NCBI RefSeq assembly: GCF_001660815.1
Contig: NZ_LYMI01000031.1
Location: forward strand, 1 to 47,947
Direction of reading: 5' to 3'
DNA length: 47,947 nucleotides
DNA from: Xanthomonas nasturtii
GTDB lineage: Bacteria; Pseudomonadota; Gammaproteobacteria; Xanthomonadales; Xanthomonadaceae
Every line of letters begins with the position of its first letter. The first letter of the stretch is position 1. Both the position numbers and the translations under genes were made by a program. Positions 9,013 to 20,045 of this stretch are shown piece by piece. A model generated the notes under the pieces. That model was not told where the DNA came from. It made no database searches and was given only the letters and a program-made list of their open reading frames with translations.

Positions 9013-9333
9013 GCCGCCCACCACGGCGTGGTCGGCCGGGGTCGCGGCAGAGGCCGATGTGCGGTGCGGATCGTTGGGACTCAAAGGCCATCTCCGGGCG
9101 TCATGCAGGCGGCGAGTGTGGCCAGCGCCGGGTCGTCGCCTGGTGAATCCAGGCACGCCATGGCCGTGGTGCGCGCGCTGCCGGGCCCAGGCGCGGCGCA
9201 GGCTGACGATGCAGCCGTAGTGCCGGCATCGGCCCGCAATGACCGCGCAACCGTCTGCCATCACCCCACGCGGCGGCGGGATCGGCGAGAATTCACGCCC
9301 AATCACGCATGACCACCACGAAGGACCTTGCGC
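9013..9333. other. Divergent intergenic region, ubiB-like / DUF808
   Basis: About 320 bases between two divergently transcribed genes, so both promoters should lie here. I see no clear -35/-10 pair. AAGGA at 9321-9325 is the ribosome site of the DUF808 gene, and GGAG before the alternative TTG at 9084 belongs to the UbiB-like gene. Confidence 0.5.
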
Positions 9334-10275
<942 letters not shown>

Positions 10276-10410
10276 GAGTGCGCGGTTGCGGCGGCCAGCT
10301 GGCGACGCTGGCCCCCGCAGTAATGCGCAGCTAGGTGAAACCCGGCAGCCGCGACGGCAGCCTTGCACGTCTGCGCCGCTAATCGGGGTGCGGTAGGCCG
10401 ACGTTGGCGG

Positions 10411-12039
10411 CTAGTCCGCGCTGATCACCCGGTTCTTGCCGGCCGCCTTGGCGTCGTACATGGCGCGGTCGGCGCGGCGGATCACATCGTCCTGGGTTTC
10501 GTCGGTGTGGCGCAGCGCCACGCCTGCGCTGAAGCTGATGAAGATCCGCACGTCTTCATGCAGCAAGGAGCGTTGCGCCAGGGCGCGTTGCAGGCGGATG
10601 ACCGCGGCGCTGGCTTCGAAAATGGTCGAGTCCGGCAGCAGCAGCACGAATTCTTCGCCGCCGAAGCGGGCAATGGCATCGGTGGTGCGCAACACTGCCT
10701 TGGCCACGTCCACGGTGTGGCGCAGCGCGGCGTCGCCGCCGGCGTGGCCGTGTGCCTCGTTGAGCCGGCGGAAGTCGTCCAGATCCAGCATCGCCACGCA
10801 CAGCGGCTGGCCGCTGCGTTGGGTGCGCGCCGCCTCGCGCTGGAACAGTTCTTCAAAGCCGCGCCGGTTGAGCGCGCCGGTCAGTTGGTCTTCGCGTACC
10901 AGCCCGGCGACGGCGTTGAGCTCCTGTTCGAGCGAGGCGATGCGTTGTTCGGCGTCTTCGACCTGGCGGCGTGCGGACAGTAGCTCGTCGCGCGCGGCCA
11001 GCGCCTGCGCCTGCACCCCGGCGGTGTCCTGCAGCACGTCCTGCAGCAGGCGATTAAGATCTGGAATGCTGCGAGCGTCGCCGATCGCCTGCGAATAGCC
11101 GGCAACGCGGTCATGGTACTCGCCGGTGCTGGTGGCCATGCCGTCGAGCTGGTCGACGAAGGACACCATCATCTCGCGCATGGCGGTCTTGGAATCGGCG
11201 ATGCCCTGTTTGAGCAGGCCCTGCTTGTAGATCACCTCGCGCAGGGTGCCGCGCGCCTGCTCGATCGATTCCACGTCCAGCGGCCCGGCCAGCAGCTGCC
11301 GCACCACCGAGATCTGGCCCTGCAACCAGCTGCGATCGTCGAGGAGTTCGCCGACGTTCTCCAGCAATAGGTCAAACAAGCCCAACAACAGGTTCTGCTG
11401 CTCGCTGGCATCGTCGGCGCGCAGGCCGATCTGGTGGCTCAGTTCGCGCAGGCGCTGTTCCAGCGTGATCAGTTCATGCCCCGGGCGCCAGTGACGCAGC
11501 GCCGAGGCTAATGTCTGGGCCTCTTCGGCCAGCTCGGGGCTGCGTTGCAATAGGGTGGCCAGGGCATTGCCCAGCGCATGCCGCAGCAGGTCGCGCAGCT
11601 GTTCGGCTTCGGTGCGGCCTTCGGCCAGCGAATCGCCGATATCGATGGTGCGGATGTATTTGTCGATCAGCTGGCGCAGCGTGCGGCCGTAGCCGGGCCA
11701 ATCGCCGGCCGCATACGCCGCGCTCAGGCGCACGCCCATGTCGCCGAGTTCGCCATGCAGGCTGGCGATGCCTTCGGCGAACGCGAGCAGCAGCGCCTCT
11801 GGATGCGCGGCATGCGAGAACAGCCGCATCAGCAAGGCAGTGGCGGCGGCGGGGTCGTGCGCGCCGGACTTGGCCTTGGCCGGCACCAGCTGATGTGCGG
11901 ACAGGCCCTGCCCGCCGCGCTCGCCGTTGATCACTGCGGGCAAGGCAGCGGCGGGGCGCGCAGTATCAGCGCCGCCCCAGGGCAACAGACGGCGCAGCCC
12001 GCCACGCGGGCGGCTTGAGGGGTCGGGCTGGTCTGCCAT
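10411..12039 (-). CDS. GGDEF diguanylate cyclase with helical N-terminal region
   Basis: Probably makes the second messenger c-di-GMP. The C-terminal GGDEF domain occupies about residues 378-541. It carries the active-site GGEEF at 460-464 and the product-inhibition site RTTD at 451-454, exactly five residues before it, so catalysis and feedback control both look intact. Residues 1-377 have no membrane helix or recognised sensor domain. They are mostly helical and end in a coiled coil (about 340-378) leading into GGDEF. The protein is therefore likely cytoplasmic and controlled by an unrecognised helical input domain. It is divergent from glgA across 488 bases. Confidence 0.92.
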   Translation of the reverse strand: MADQPDPSSRPRGGLRRLLPWGGADTARPAAALPAVINGERGGQGLSAHQLVPAKAKSGAHDPAAATALLMRLFSHAAHPEALLLAFAEGIASLHGELGDMGVRLSAAYAAGDWPGYGRTLRQLIDKYIRTIDIGDSLAEGRTEAEQLRDLLRHALGNALATLLQRSPELAEEAQTLASALRHWRPGHELITLEQRLRELSHQIGLRADDASEQQNLLLGLFDLLLENVGELLDDRSWLQGQISVVRQLLAGPLDVESIEQARGTLREVIYKQGLLKQGIADSKTAMREMMVSFVDQLDGMATSTGEYHDRVAGYSQAIGDARSIPDLNRLLQDVLQDTAGVQAQALAARDELLSARRQVEDAEQRIASLEQELNAVAGLVREDQLTGALNRRGFEELFQREAARTQRSGQPLCVAMLDLDDFRRLNEAHGHAGGDAALRHTVDVAKAVLRTTDAIARFGGEEFVLLLPDSTIFEASAAVIRLQRALAQRSLLHEDVRIFISFSAGVALRHTDETQDDVIRRADRAMYDAKAAGKNRVISAD

Positions 12040-12527
12040 GCGCCGGGGTCTCGAAAGGTCTTTTACTAACGCTCGTTATCGGCGCGGGCACGGGCCGCTT
12101 GAGCAAGCCGGGCCGTAGCGCGCAGCAACAGCATGCAGGCAATGCGCGAAGCGCCGTCGCGACAAGTGACGCGGACGCGTCGATGAACAAGTTATCCAGG
12201 TGACGACGAACGCGGCAGAGTTCTCCCGCACCGGGTGCATCTCACTGCGTATGCACCGATACGGGGATGTCATCGCACTGCAATGACGTGCTTATGCCTG
12301 CGCGTATGCGCAGCTGTGCGCAAAGAAATGTAGCCTGTCGCAGAAAAGTCAGCACGTGTTCACGCATATTTTATTTGGTCGGGGTGTAAATTCGTCGGCA
12401 AGGACACCGTGGAGTACGCGCGTTGGCCCCGCTCCTCATTCGTAGCAAGTCGTCTGGCTGAATCGGCAGACGGTGGTTTCCGCTTCGCCGTTTTTCCGTC
12501 TCACCCCACATTACGACGGATGTTTAG
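12040..12527. promoter_or_regulatory. Divergent promoter region of the diguanylate cyclase gene and glg/tre operon
   Basis: A 488-base non-coding region. An AT-richer stretch at about 12320-12400 (GCATATTTTATTTGG, then GTGTAAATTC) is the best promoter candidate for glgA. Between it and the glgA ATG lie three possible stems: CGTCTG/CAGACG (12451-12456 with 12467-12472), a weak stem ending CCGTTTTT at about 12488-12495, and CCGTC/GACGG (12496-12500 with 12516-12520). This would give a leader of roughly 120-150 bases that could be regulatory. I do not recognise a known riboswitch, including c-di-GMP classes. Confidence 0.4.
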
Positions 12528-14111
12528 ATGGTTGCTATGATGCCGCTTCACGCTACCACCGCACGCTTAGAGCGCAGCACGATGCTCCCTACTCTGAAGA
12601 AGAGCGGGCGACCGCGTGATGCGCGCGGCCGCTTCATCCGTCACCACGAGCGCCTGCCGGTGTCGCTGGCGGACACGCGCGGGGCCTTGTTCGTGGTGTC
12701 GGAGATGGCGGACTTCATCAAGGCCGGCGGTCTGGGCGATGTAGCGGCCGCACTGCCGCGCGCGTTGCGCCATCGCTACGACGTGCGCGTACTGATCCCG
12801 GGCTACCGCGCGGTGCTCGAGCGCGCCGGCAAGGTGGAAATCGTCGGCCGCGTGTTGGCGCATGCCGCGCTACCGGCCTGCGACATCGGCCGCATCGTGC
12901 AGTCCGACGGGCTGCCCATCTATATCCTGCTGTCCAAGGAACTGTTCGAACGCGACGGCTCGCCGTATGTGAGCGCCAGCGGTTCGGAGTTCGAAGACAA
13001 CGCAATCCGCTTCGCCACCCTGTCGCATGCCGCCGCGGAAATTGCCGCCGGCCATGCCGGGCTGGGCTGGAAGCCGCGCCTGCTGCACCTGAACGACTGG
13101 CCGTGTGCGCTGGCCGCCGGCTACGTGCGCTGGTCCGGCGGCACCACGCCGTGCCTGCTGACCATCCATAACCTGGCCTACCAGGGGCTGGTGCCGTATT
13201 CGATGGCGGCTGCGCTGGGCATCCCCGCCGAGCGCGTGGCCGAGCTGGAGTTCTACGGGCAGATGTCGTTCCTGCGCGGCGGCATTGTGAATGCCGACCA
13301 CGTCAACACCGTCAGCGTCAGCTACGCCAAGCAGATCACCGGCCCGGCCCAGGGCTGCGGCCTGGACCGGCTGCTGGCCGGTCGCGCCGCCAAGGGCGCG
13401 CTGACCGGCATCGTCAACGGCATCGACGCCAGCTGGGACCCGCGCACCGACGAATACCTGGATTCGCACTTCAGCGTGAACCAGTGGCAGGGCCGCCAGG
13501 CCAACGCCACGCAGGTGCGCAAGGCGTTCGGGCTGCGCGAGAGCACCGGCCCGCTGTTTGCGGTGGTGTCGCGGTTGGTGCACCAGAAGGGCCTGGACCT
13601 GATCTGCGAGGTTGCCCCGCAGATCGTGGCCGCCGGCGGCCAGATCGCAGTGATCGGCGGCGGCGAGCCGGAGATCGAGCGCCAGGTGGCCGAGCTGACC
13701 CGGCGCTATCCCGGCCAGATCGGCGCTTTCATCGGCTTCGAGGAAGGGCTGGCGCGGCGCATGTTCGCCGGTGCCGACTTCCTGCTCATGCCCTCGCGCT
13801 TCGAGCCCTGCGGCCTGAGCCAGATGTACGCGCAGCGCTTTGGCTGCCTGCCGATTGCGCACGCCACCGGCGGGCTGATCGACACCGTGGACGATGGCGT
13901 CACCGGCTTCCTGTTCCAGCACGCCAGCGTGGAAGCATTGCGCCGCTGCCTGGAGCGCGCCTTCCGCACCTTCCGCTTGCCCAGCCTGCTGTCGGCGATG
14001 CGCCGCGCGGCCATGCTGCGGCCCAGTGGTTGGGACGTGGCCGGCAAGAAATACCTGTCTCTCTACGAACGCACCGCTGCAACCGCGCCCGCGCTTGCGA
14101 CGGTGTCATGA
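12528..14111 (+). CDS. glgA: Glycogen synthase (starch synthase type) GlgA
   Basis: GT5 glycosyltransferase that extends alpha-1,4-glucan from ADP-glucose in the cytoplasm. The 527-residue protein has the KAGGLGD substrate motif at 65-71, [28 protein letters not shown], and the C-terminal [12 protein letters not shown] with the retaining-enzyme Glu. The first 50 residues before the Rossmann strand are longer than in E. coli GlgA and are basic ([13 protein letters not shown]). The start may be 12528 or the ATG at 12582. It is the first gene of the operon, and its TGA overlaps the glgB ATG by four bases. No glgC is present in the window, so the ADP-glucose supply must come from elsewhere. Confidence 0.95.
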   Translation: MVAMMPLHATTARLERSTMLPTLKKSGRPRDARGRFIRHHERLPVSLADTRGALFVVSEMADFIKAGGLGDVAAALPRALRHRYDVRVLIPGYRAVLERAGKVEIVGRVLAHAALPACDIGRIVQSDGLPIYILLSKELFERDGSPYVSASGSEFEDNAIRFATLSHAAAEIAAGHAGLGWKPRLLHLNDWPCALAAGYVRWSGGTTPCLLTIHNLAYQGLVPYSMAAALGIPAERVAELEFYGQMSFLRGGIVNADHVNTVSVSYAKQITGPAQGCGLDRLLAGRAAKGALTGIVNGIDASWDPRTDEYLDSHFSVNQWQGRQANATQVRKAFGLRESTGPLFAVVSRLVHQKGLDLICEVAPQIVAAGGQIAVIGGGEPEIERQVAELTRRYPGQIGAFIGFEEGLARRMFAGADFLLMPSRFEPCGLSQMYAQRFGCLPIAHATGGLIDTVDDGVTGFLFQHASVEALRRCLERAFRTFRLPSLLSAMRRAAMLRPSGWDVAGKKYLSLYERTAATAPALATVS

Positions 14112-16339
14112 GCGAACGGCAGGGCGTGCAGGAGCAGGATACGGAAGCAGACGGCGTGACCACGGAAGGGCTCTCTGAAATGTCGCAGACCCTGCAGGCG
14201 CTGGCCGATGGATTGCCGGCCGACGCATTTGCGTTGCTTGGGCCGCACCCGCTGGCCGATGGCCGCCGTCAGGTGCGCGTGTTGGCGCCGAGCGCCGAGG
14301 CGATGGGGTTGATCGATCCGCGCGGCAAGTTGCTGGCGCGCATGCAGGTCAGCCCGATCGACGGCGTATTCGAAGGCACGCTTGCCCTCGAAGGGCCATA
14401 CCGGCTGCGGATCGTGTGGCCGGACGTGGTGCAGGAGATCGAAGACCCTTACGCGTTCGCGGCCACGCTGGACGAATCGTTGTTGCTGCAGATCGCTGCC
14501 GGCGACGGCCAGGCCTTGCGCCGTGCGCTGGGCGCGCAGCACGTGCAGTGCGGTGATGTGCCGGGCGTGCGCTTTGCCGTGTGGGCGCCGCATGCGCAAC
14601 GCGTGGCGGTGGTTGGCGACTTCAATGGCTGGGACGTGCGGCGCCACCCGATGCGGCAGCGTACCGGCGGCTTCTGGGAACTGTTCCTGCCGCGCGTGGA
14701 AGCCGGCACGCGCTACAAATACGCCGTCACTGCGGCCGATGCGCGGGTGCTGCTCAAGGCCGACCCGGTCGCGCGGCAGACCGAATTGCCCCCGGCCACT
14801 GCGTCGGTGGTGCCTGGCACCGGCACCTTTGCGTGGACCGACGCGGCGTGGATGGCCAAGCGCGACCCCAGCGCCGTGCCGGCGCCGCTGTCGATCTACG
14901 AAGTGCACGCCGCCTCCTGGCGCCGCGATGGCCACAACCAGCCGCTGGATTGGCCAACGCTGGCCGAGCAGCTGATTCCTTACGTGCAGCAGCTCGGCTT
15001 CACCCATATCGAATTGCTGCCGATCACCGAGCACCCCTTCGGCGGTTCCTGGGGGTATCAGCCGCTGGGCCTGTATGCGCCCACCGCGCGTCACGGCAGC
15101 CCGGACGGGTTTGCGCAGTTTGTGGATGCCTGCCACCGCGCCGGCATCGGCGTGATCCTGGACTGGGTCAGCGCACACTTCCCCGACGATGCGCACGGCC
15201 TGGCGCAGTTCGACGGCGCCGCGCTGTACGAGCATGCCGACCCACGCGAAGGCATGCATCGCGACTGGAATACGCTGATCTACAACTACGGCCGGCCGGA
15301 AGTGACCGCCTACCTGCTCGGCAGCGCGCTGGAGTGGATCGACCACTACCACCTCGACGGCCTGCGCGTGGATGCGGTGGCCTCGATGCTGTATCGCGAC
15401 TACGGCCGTGCCGAAGGCGAGTGGGTGCCCAATGCGCATGGCGGCCGCGAGAACCTGGAAGCGGTGGCGTTCCTGCGCCAGCTCAATCGCGAGATCGCCA
15501 CGCAGTTTCCCGGCGTGCTCAGCATTGCCGAAGAATCCACCGCCTGGCCGGGCGTCACCGCCGCGATCAGCGATGGTGGCCTGGGCTTCACACACAAGTG
15601 GAACATGGGCTGGATGCACGACACGCTGAGCTACATGCAGCGCGATCCGGCCGAACGTGCGCAGCACCACAGCCAGCTCACCTTCGGGCTGGTGTACGCG
15701 TTCGACGAGCGCTTCGTGCTGCCCATCTCGCACGATGAAGTGGTGCACGGCACCGGTGGGCTGCTTGGGCAGATGCCGGGCGACGACTGGCGCCGCTTCG
15801 CCAACCTGCGCGCGTATCTGGCGCTGATGTGGGCGCACCCGGGCGACAAACTGCTGTTCATGGGCGCCGAATTCGGCCAATGGGCCGACTGGAATCACGA
15901 TCAGTCGCTGGACTGGCACCTGCTCGACGGCGCGCCGCATCGTGGCGTGCAGCACCTGGTGGGCGACCTCAACGCTGCGCTGCGCCGCACCCCGGCGCTG
16001 TATCGCGGCACCCATCGCGCCGAAGGCTTCGACTGGAGCGTGGCCGACGATGCGCGCAACAGCGTGCTGGCATTCATCCGCCACGATCCCGATGGCGGTG
16101 CACCGTTGCTGGCGGTGAGCAACCTCACCCCGCAACCGCTTCACCATTATCGCGTGGGGGTACCGCGTGCCGGCCACTGGCGCGAAATCCTCAACACCGA
16201 CGGTGCCCATTACGGCGGCAGCAACCTCGGCAACAGCGGTCGTCTTGCGACCGAGCCGATGGGCATGCACGGGCATGCGCAACGTCTGCGCCTGACGCTG
16301 CCGCCGCTAGCCACGATCTATCTGCAAGCGGAGAAATAA
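14108..16339 (+). CDS. glgB: 1,4-alpha-glucan branching enzyme GlgB
   Basis: GH13 enzyme that creates alpha-1,6 branches in glycogen. The 743-residue protein has the usual plan: an N-terminal carbohydrate-binding module, a second CBM48 ([20 protein letters not shown]), the catalytic barrel and a C-terminal beta domain. Catalytic residues are D422 in LRVDAVAS and E475 in IAEEST, with ISHDEVVHG further on. The 53-residue spacing equals that in E. coli GlgB (D405/E458). The ATG overlaps the glgA stop (ATGA), indicating translational coupling. The frame continues upstream of the ATG inside glgA but is not coding there. Confidence 0.97.
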   Translation: MSERQGVQEQDTEADGVTTEGLSEMSQTLQALADGLPADAFALLGPHPLADGRRQVRVLAPSAEAMGLIDPRGKLLARMQVSPIDGVFEGTLALEGPYRLRIVWPDVVQEIEDPYAFAATLDESLLLQIAAGDGQALRRALGAQHVQCGDVPGVRFAVWAPHAQRVAVVGDFNGWDVRRHPMRQRTGGFWELFLPRVEAGTRYKYAVTAADARVLLKADPVARQTELPPATASVVPGTGTFAWTDAAWMAKRDPSAVPAPLSIYEVHAASWRRDGHNQPLDWPTLAEQLIPYVQQLGFTHIELLPITEHPFGGSWGYQPLGLYAPTARHGSPDGFAQFVDACHRAGIGVILDWVSAHFPDDAHGLAQFDGAALYEHADPREGMHRDWNTLIYNYGRPEVTAYLLGSALEWIDHYHLDGLRVDAVASMLYRDYGRAEGEWVPNAHGGRENLEAVAFLRQLNREIATQFPGVLSIAEESTAWPGVTAAISDGGLGFTHKWNMGWMHDTLSYMQRDPAERAQHHSQLTFGLVYAFDERFVLPISHDEVVHGTGGLLGQMPGDDWRRFANLRAYLALMWAHPGDKLLFMGAEFGQWADWNHDQSLDWHLLDGAPHRGVQHLVGDLNAALRRTPALYRGTHRAEGFDWSVADDARNSVLAFIRHDPDGGAPLLAVSNLTPQPLHHYRVGVPRAGHWREILNTDGAHYGGSNLGNSGRLATEPMGMHGHAQRLRLTLPPLATIYLQAEK

Positions 16340-16341
16340 CC

Positions 16342-18099
16342 ATGAACCAGCGCAACGACATCACCCCGGCCTGGGGCGCCTGGCCGGCGGGTGAGGGACA
16401 GGTGCGCTTCGCACTCTGGGCACCGCAGGCCAACACCGTGGAGGTGGTCTTCGACGACGGCACGCGCGGCGCGCTGCAGGCGGCGCAGGATGGCTTCTTC
16501 AGCGCCGTGATCGACTGCGCCCCCGATGCGCGCTACCGCTACAGCGTCGACGGCGGCGAGCCGGTGCCGGACCCTGCCTCGCGCTGGCAGCCCGAGGGCG
16601 TGCACGGCCCCAGCGCGGTCCAGCCAACCGATGGCTACGCCTGGCAGAACACCCAGTGGCAGGGGCGGCGGTGGGACGAAGCGGTGATCTATGAGTTGCA
16701 CGTGGGCACCTGCGGTGGCTATGCCGGGGTGCAGGCGCAGTTGCCGCAGCTGGCGGCAATGGGCATCACCGCCATCGAGCTGATGCCGGTGAGCGCGTTC
16801 CCCGGTGCGCACAACTGGGGCTACGACGGCGTGCTGCCGTACGCACCTGCCGAGGCCTATGGCACCCCCGACGCGCTGAAGGCGCTGATCGATGCCGCGC
16901 ACGGGCATGGCCTGATGGTGCTGCTGGATGTGGTCTACAACCACTTCGGCCCGGACGGCAATTATCTGCACAGCTACGCCGGCCCGTTCTTCAACGAAGA
17001 CAAGCCCACCCCGTGGGGCGCGGCGATCGACTTCCGCAAGCCGCAGGTGCAGCGCTACTTCCTCGACAACGCACTGATGTGGCTGCACGAATACGGCTTC
17101 GACGGACTGCGCCTGGATGCGGTGCACGCGATCACGCCGAACGCATTCCTGGACACCTTGCGCGAAACCGTGGAGACCAGCCTGCCGGCCGGCCGCCACG
17201 TGCATCTGGTGCTGGAAAACGAGGCCAACCAAGCCTCGCAGCTGCAACGCGGCTACACCGCGCAATGGGACGACGACTTCCATAACGCCTTGCATGTGCT
17301 GCTGACTGGCGAAGAAGAAGGCTATTACGCCGCGTTCGCCGACAAGCCCACCGCGCATCTTGCGCGCGTGCTGGGCGAAGGCTTCGCCTACCAGGGCGAG
17401 CCGGACCCGCGTGGGCATGTGCGTGGCGAGCCCAGCGGTGCGCTGCCGCCGCATAAATTTGTGGTGTTTGCGCAGAACCACGACCAGATCGGCAACCGCG
17501 CCCGCGGCGAACGGCTGAGCGTGCTGGTGTCGCCACAACGGTTGCGTGCCGCCTTGGCGCTGACCGCGTTGACGCCGATGATTCCGCTGTTCTTCATGGG
17601 CGAGCCGTGGGGCGCGACGCAGCCGTTCCTGTTCTTCACCGACTTCGGCCCGCCGCTGGACGATGCGGTGCGCGAAGGCCGCCGCAAGGAGTTCGCCCAT
17701 TTCGCCGCGTTCGCCGACGAGGCGCAGCGCGCCACCATTCCCGACCCCAATAGCCATGCCACCTTCGAGGCGTCGCGTTCGCCGATCGAGGACGCAGCGC
17801 AAGGCGAGGGCGCGCACTGGGCAACCTGGTTCACCGCGCTGCTGCAGGCGCGTCGCCAGTGGTTGGTGCCGGGGTTGGCGCAGGCGCGCACCGTGCGTGC
17901 CAGTGTGCTTGCCGATGGCGCGCTGACAGCCAGTTGGGAGTTGCCCGGCGGGCTGTGGCATATCGCCTTCAATGTCGGAACCCAGGCGGTGCCGTTGCCG
18001 CCGGTGCGCGGACGCGTGGCGCATGTTGAAAATGTCGCTGCCGACGCGCAGGAACTGCCGGTGGATGGCTTCATCGCCTGGCACGAGGCGCAATCGTGA
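16342..18099 (+). CDS. treZ: Malto-oligosyltrehalose trehalohydrolase TreZ
   Basis: GH13 hydrolase that releases trehalose from maltooligosyltrehalose made by TreY. The 585-residue protein has an N-terminal CBM48 (FALWAPQANTVEVVF), YELHVGTCGGYAGVQ, DVVYNHFGPDGNYL, nucleophile D259 in GLRLDAVHA, acid E292 in LVLENEAN, and FAQNHDQIGNRARGER. The D-to-E spacing matches known TreZ enzymes. The start is 2 bases after the glgB stop, with GGAG inside the end of glgB as ribosome site. Adjacency to treY supports the specific call over GlgB or GlgX. Confidence 0.95.
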   Translation: MNQRNDITPAWGAWPAGEGQVRFALWAPQANTVEVVFDDGTRGALQAAQDGFFSAVIDCAPDARYRYSVDGGEPVPDPASRWQPEGVHGPSAVQPTDGYAWQNTQWQGRRWDEAVIYELHVGTCGGYAGVQAQLPQLAAMGITAIELMPVSAFPGAHNWGYDGVLPYAPAEAYGTPDALKALIDAAHGHGLMVLLDVVYNHFGPDGNYLHSYAGPFFNEDKPTPWGAAIDFRKPQVQRYFLDNALMWLHEYGFDGLRLDAVHAITPNAFLDTLRETVETSLPAGRHVHLVLENEANQASQLQRGYTAQWDDDFHNALHVLLTGEEEGYYAAFADKPTAHLARVLGEGFAYQGEPDPRGHVRGEPSGALPPHKFVVFAQNHDQIGNRARGERLSVLVSPQRLRAALALTALTPMIPLFFMGEPWGATQPFLFFTDFGPPLDDAVREGRRKEFAHFAAFADEAQRATIPDPNSHATFEASRSPIEDAAQGEGAHWATWFTALLQARRQWLVPGLAQARTVRASVLADGALTASWELPGGLWHIAFNVGTQAVPLPPVRGRVAHVENVAADAQELPVDGFIAWHEAQS

Positions 18100-20045
18100 G
18101 TACGCGCGCGCCGGGCGGCAATGACCTGCACACACTGGCTGAGGCGGCCGGAGTGATGGTGGATTGGGTGGATGCCAGCGACCAGCCACGGCAGGTGTCC
18201 GAGCAATCGGTGCATGCGGTGCTGACCGCGTTGGAGTTGCCCGCCGCTACCGCAGCGCAGCGCGAAGACAGCCTGCGCCGCTGCAAGGCGCAGGCCGACG
18301 AGCCGGCGCCGCTGCTCACGGCGCAGGTGGGCGAGCTGCTTGCGTTGCGGGTTGCCGCCGACGCGAGCGGCCGCTGGACCGATGAGGCGGGTGCCAGCGA
18401 AGACGCACGTGCCGATGCGCAAGGGCAGCTGCGCGCACCGCAGCGCTTCGGTTACTGGACGCTGCAGATCGGCGCGTTGACCCAGCAGGTGGCGGTCGCG
18501 CCGCAATGCTGCTTCAGCGTGGCCGACGCCTGTGGCCAGCCGGCGCCGCGTGCCTGGGGCATGGCCTTGCAGGTGTATGCGGCCTGCAGTCTCGATGACG
18601 GCGGCATCGGCGATGCCGCCGGCACGGTGGAATGGTTGCGGTATGCGGCACTGGCCGGCGCCGATGCACTGGCACTGAGTCCGGTGCATGCCTCGCGCCC
18701 GGTCACCGGCGGCTACAGCCCGTATTCGCCCAGCGACCGGCGCTTCTTCGATCCCTTGCATGCCGCGCCGGTGCGCGTGCTGGGCGAGCTGGCACTGGAG
18801 GCGATCGCCGAGGTCGACGGCCTGCGTCAGCGCTTCGACACGCTGCACGGCAACACCTTGATCGACTGGCCGGCTTCGGCGCAGGCCAAGTGGACATTGC
18901 TGCGCCATCTGCACGCGCGCGTGGCACCGGACCATGCCGATCTGGTCGCCTTCCGCAATGCGGGCGGCGACGCATTGGACGGCTTCGCACGCTTTGCTGC
19001 GCGCGATTTCGGCGACAACGACCCGCAGCTGCATGTATTTACCCAGTGGCTGGCCGCGCGCAGTTGGTCCGATGCGCAACGCGAGGCGCACGAGCGTGGC
19101 ATGAAGATCGGCTTGATCGCCGATCTGGCGGTGGGCTTCGACCCCAACGGCGCCGAAGCCGCGGCCGCTGCAGATACCGTGTTGCGTGGCCTGGTGCTGG
19201 GCGCGCCGCCGGATGCCTTCAATGCCGATGGCCAGCATTGGGGCATCGGTGCGTATTCGCCTACTGCGCTGCGGCGCAGTGGTTTTGCACCGTATATCGC
19301 GCTGCTGCGCGCGGTGCTGCGCGACCGCGGCGGGATCCGCATCGATCATATTCTTGGCCTGATGCGGCTGTGGGTAGTACCCGATGGCGCCGGCTCCAAC
19401 GAGGGCGCGTATCTGGCCTACCCGCTGCACGATCTGCTCAATCTGCTGGCGCTGGAATCGTGGCGGCATCGCGCGATTGTCATCGGCGAAGACCTGGGTG
19501 TGGTGCCGCCGGGCATCCGCGAAGAACTCTCGCGCCGCGGCGTCATGGGTATCGATGTCTTGATGTTCACCCGCGACGAAGACGGCGCGTTTGTCGCGCC
19601 GGCGTTGTGGCGGCCCGATGCCATCGCCACCACCACCACGCACGATCTGCCCACGCTCACCGGTTGGCGTGCAGGCCGCGACATCGCCTGGCGGCGCAAG
19701 CTGGAGTTGATCGCGCCTGCGCAGGCAGACGGCGACACCAAAGACCGCAGCAAGGATGTCGCGCGGCTGGATGCGGCGGTTGAACACGCCGGCTTGGCCG
19801 CTGCGGGCGACCCGCTGCTGGGCGCGCTGCGCTTCACCGCCACCAGCGTGTCGCCCCTGGCCTTGCTGCCGGCGGAAGACGCGCTGGCGCTGGAAGAACA
19901 ACCCAATCTGCCGGGTACCGTCGAGGTCCATCCAAACTGGCGTCGACGCCTGCCCGATCCCTTGCCGCATGCGCGCCTGAGCACGGCGCTGCAGGGCTTT
20001 GCCGAGGCGCGTCGCGTCGCGGCCGTTACGGAACCGCACCCATGA
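18096..20045 (+). CDS. malQ: 4-alpha-glucanotransferase (amylomaltase) MalQ
   Basis: GH77 enzyme that disproportionates maltooligosaccharides, giving chains long enough for TreY and recycling glucan ends. The 649-residue protein has an N-terminal region typical of bacterial MalQ, a YSPYSPSDRRFFDP motif, nucleophile D417 in GIRIDHILGL, acid E465 in VIGEDLGVVPPG and TTTHDLPTLTGW. The start is GTG at 18096, overlapping the treZ stop by four bases (GTGA). The end overlaps treY in the same way. Confidence 0.95.
   Translation: MSTRAPGGNDLHTLAEAAGVMVDWVDASDQPRQVSEQSVHAVLTALELPAATAAQREDSLRRCKAQADEPAPLLTAQVGELLALRVAADASGRWTDEAGASEDARADAQGQLRAPQRFGYWTLQIGALTQQVAVAPQCCFSVADACGQPAPRAWGMALQVYAACSLDDGGIGDAAGTVEWLRYAALAGADALALSPVHASRPVTGGYSPYSPSDRRFFDPLHAAPVRVLGELALEAIAEVDGLRQRFDTLHGNTLIDWPASAQAKWTLLRHLHARVAPDHADLVAFRNAGGDALDGFARFAARDFGDNDPQLHVFTQWLAARSWSDAQREAHERGMKIGLIADLAVGFDPNGAEAAAAADTVLRGLVLGAPPDAFNADGQHWGIGAYSPTALRRSGFAPYIALLRAVLRDRGGIRIDHILGLMRLWVVPDGAGSNEGAYLAYPLHDLLNLLALESWRHRAIVIGEDLGVVPPGIREELSRRGVMGIDVLMFTRDEDGAFVAPALWRPDAIATTTTHDLPTLTGWRAGRDIAWRRKLELIAPAQADGDTKDRSKDVARLDAAVEHAGLAAAGDPLLGALRFTATSVSPLALLPAEDALALEEQPNLPGTVEVHPNWRRRLPDPLPHARLSTALQGFAEARRVAAVTEPHP

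Noticed and set aside
12300..12527. c-di-GMP riboswitch between the diguanylate cyclase gene and glgA
   Set aside because: I could not find the conserved GEMM core or a fitting three-helix layout. Only generic hairpins are present.
13484..14107. Upstream extension of the glgB frame
   Set aside because: It lies inside glgA in another frame and gives Arg/Gly-rich sequence. The ATGA overlap at 14108 and family alignment fix the real start.
14063..16282. Minus-strand open frame of 739 codons opposite glgB
   Set aside because: Same reason: antisense artefact with no motif.
17388..20039. Minus-strand open frame of 883 codons opposite treZ/malQ
   Set aside because: No recognisable domain and composition typical of antisense GC-rich frames; both sense genes have full catalytic motifs.
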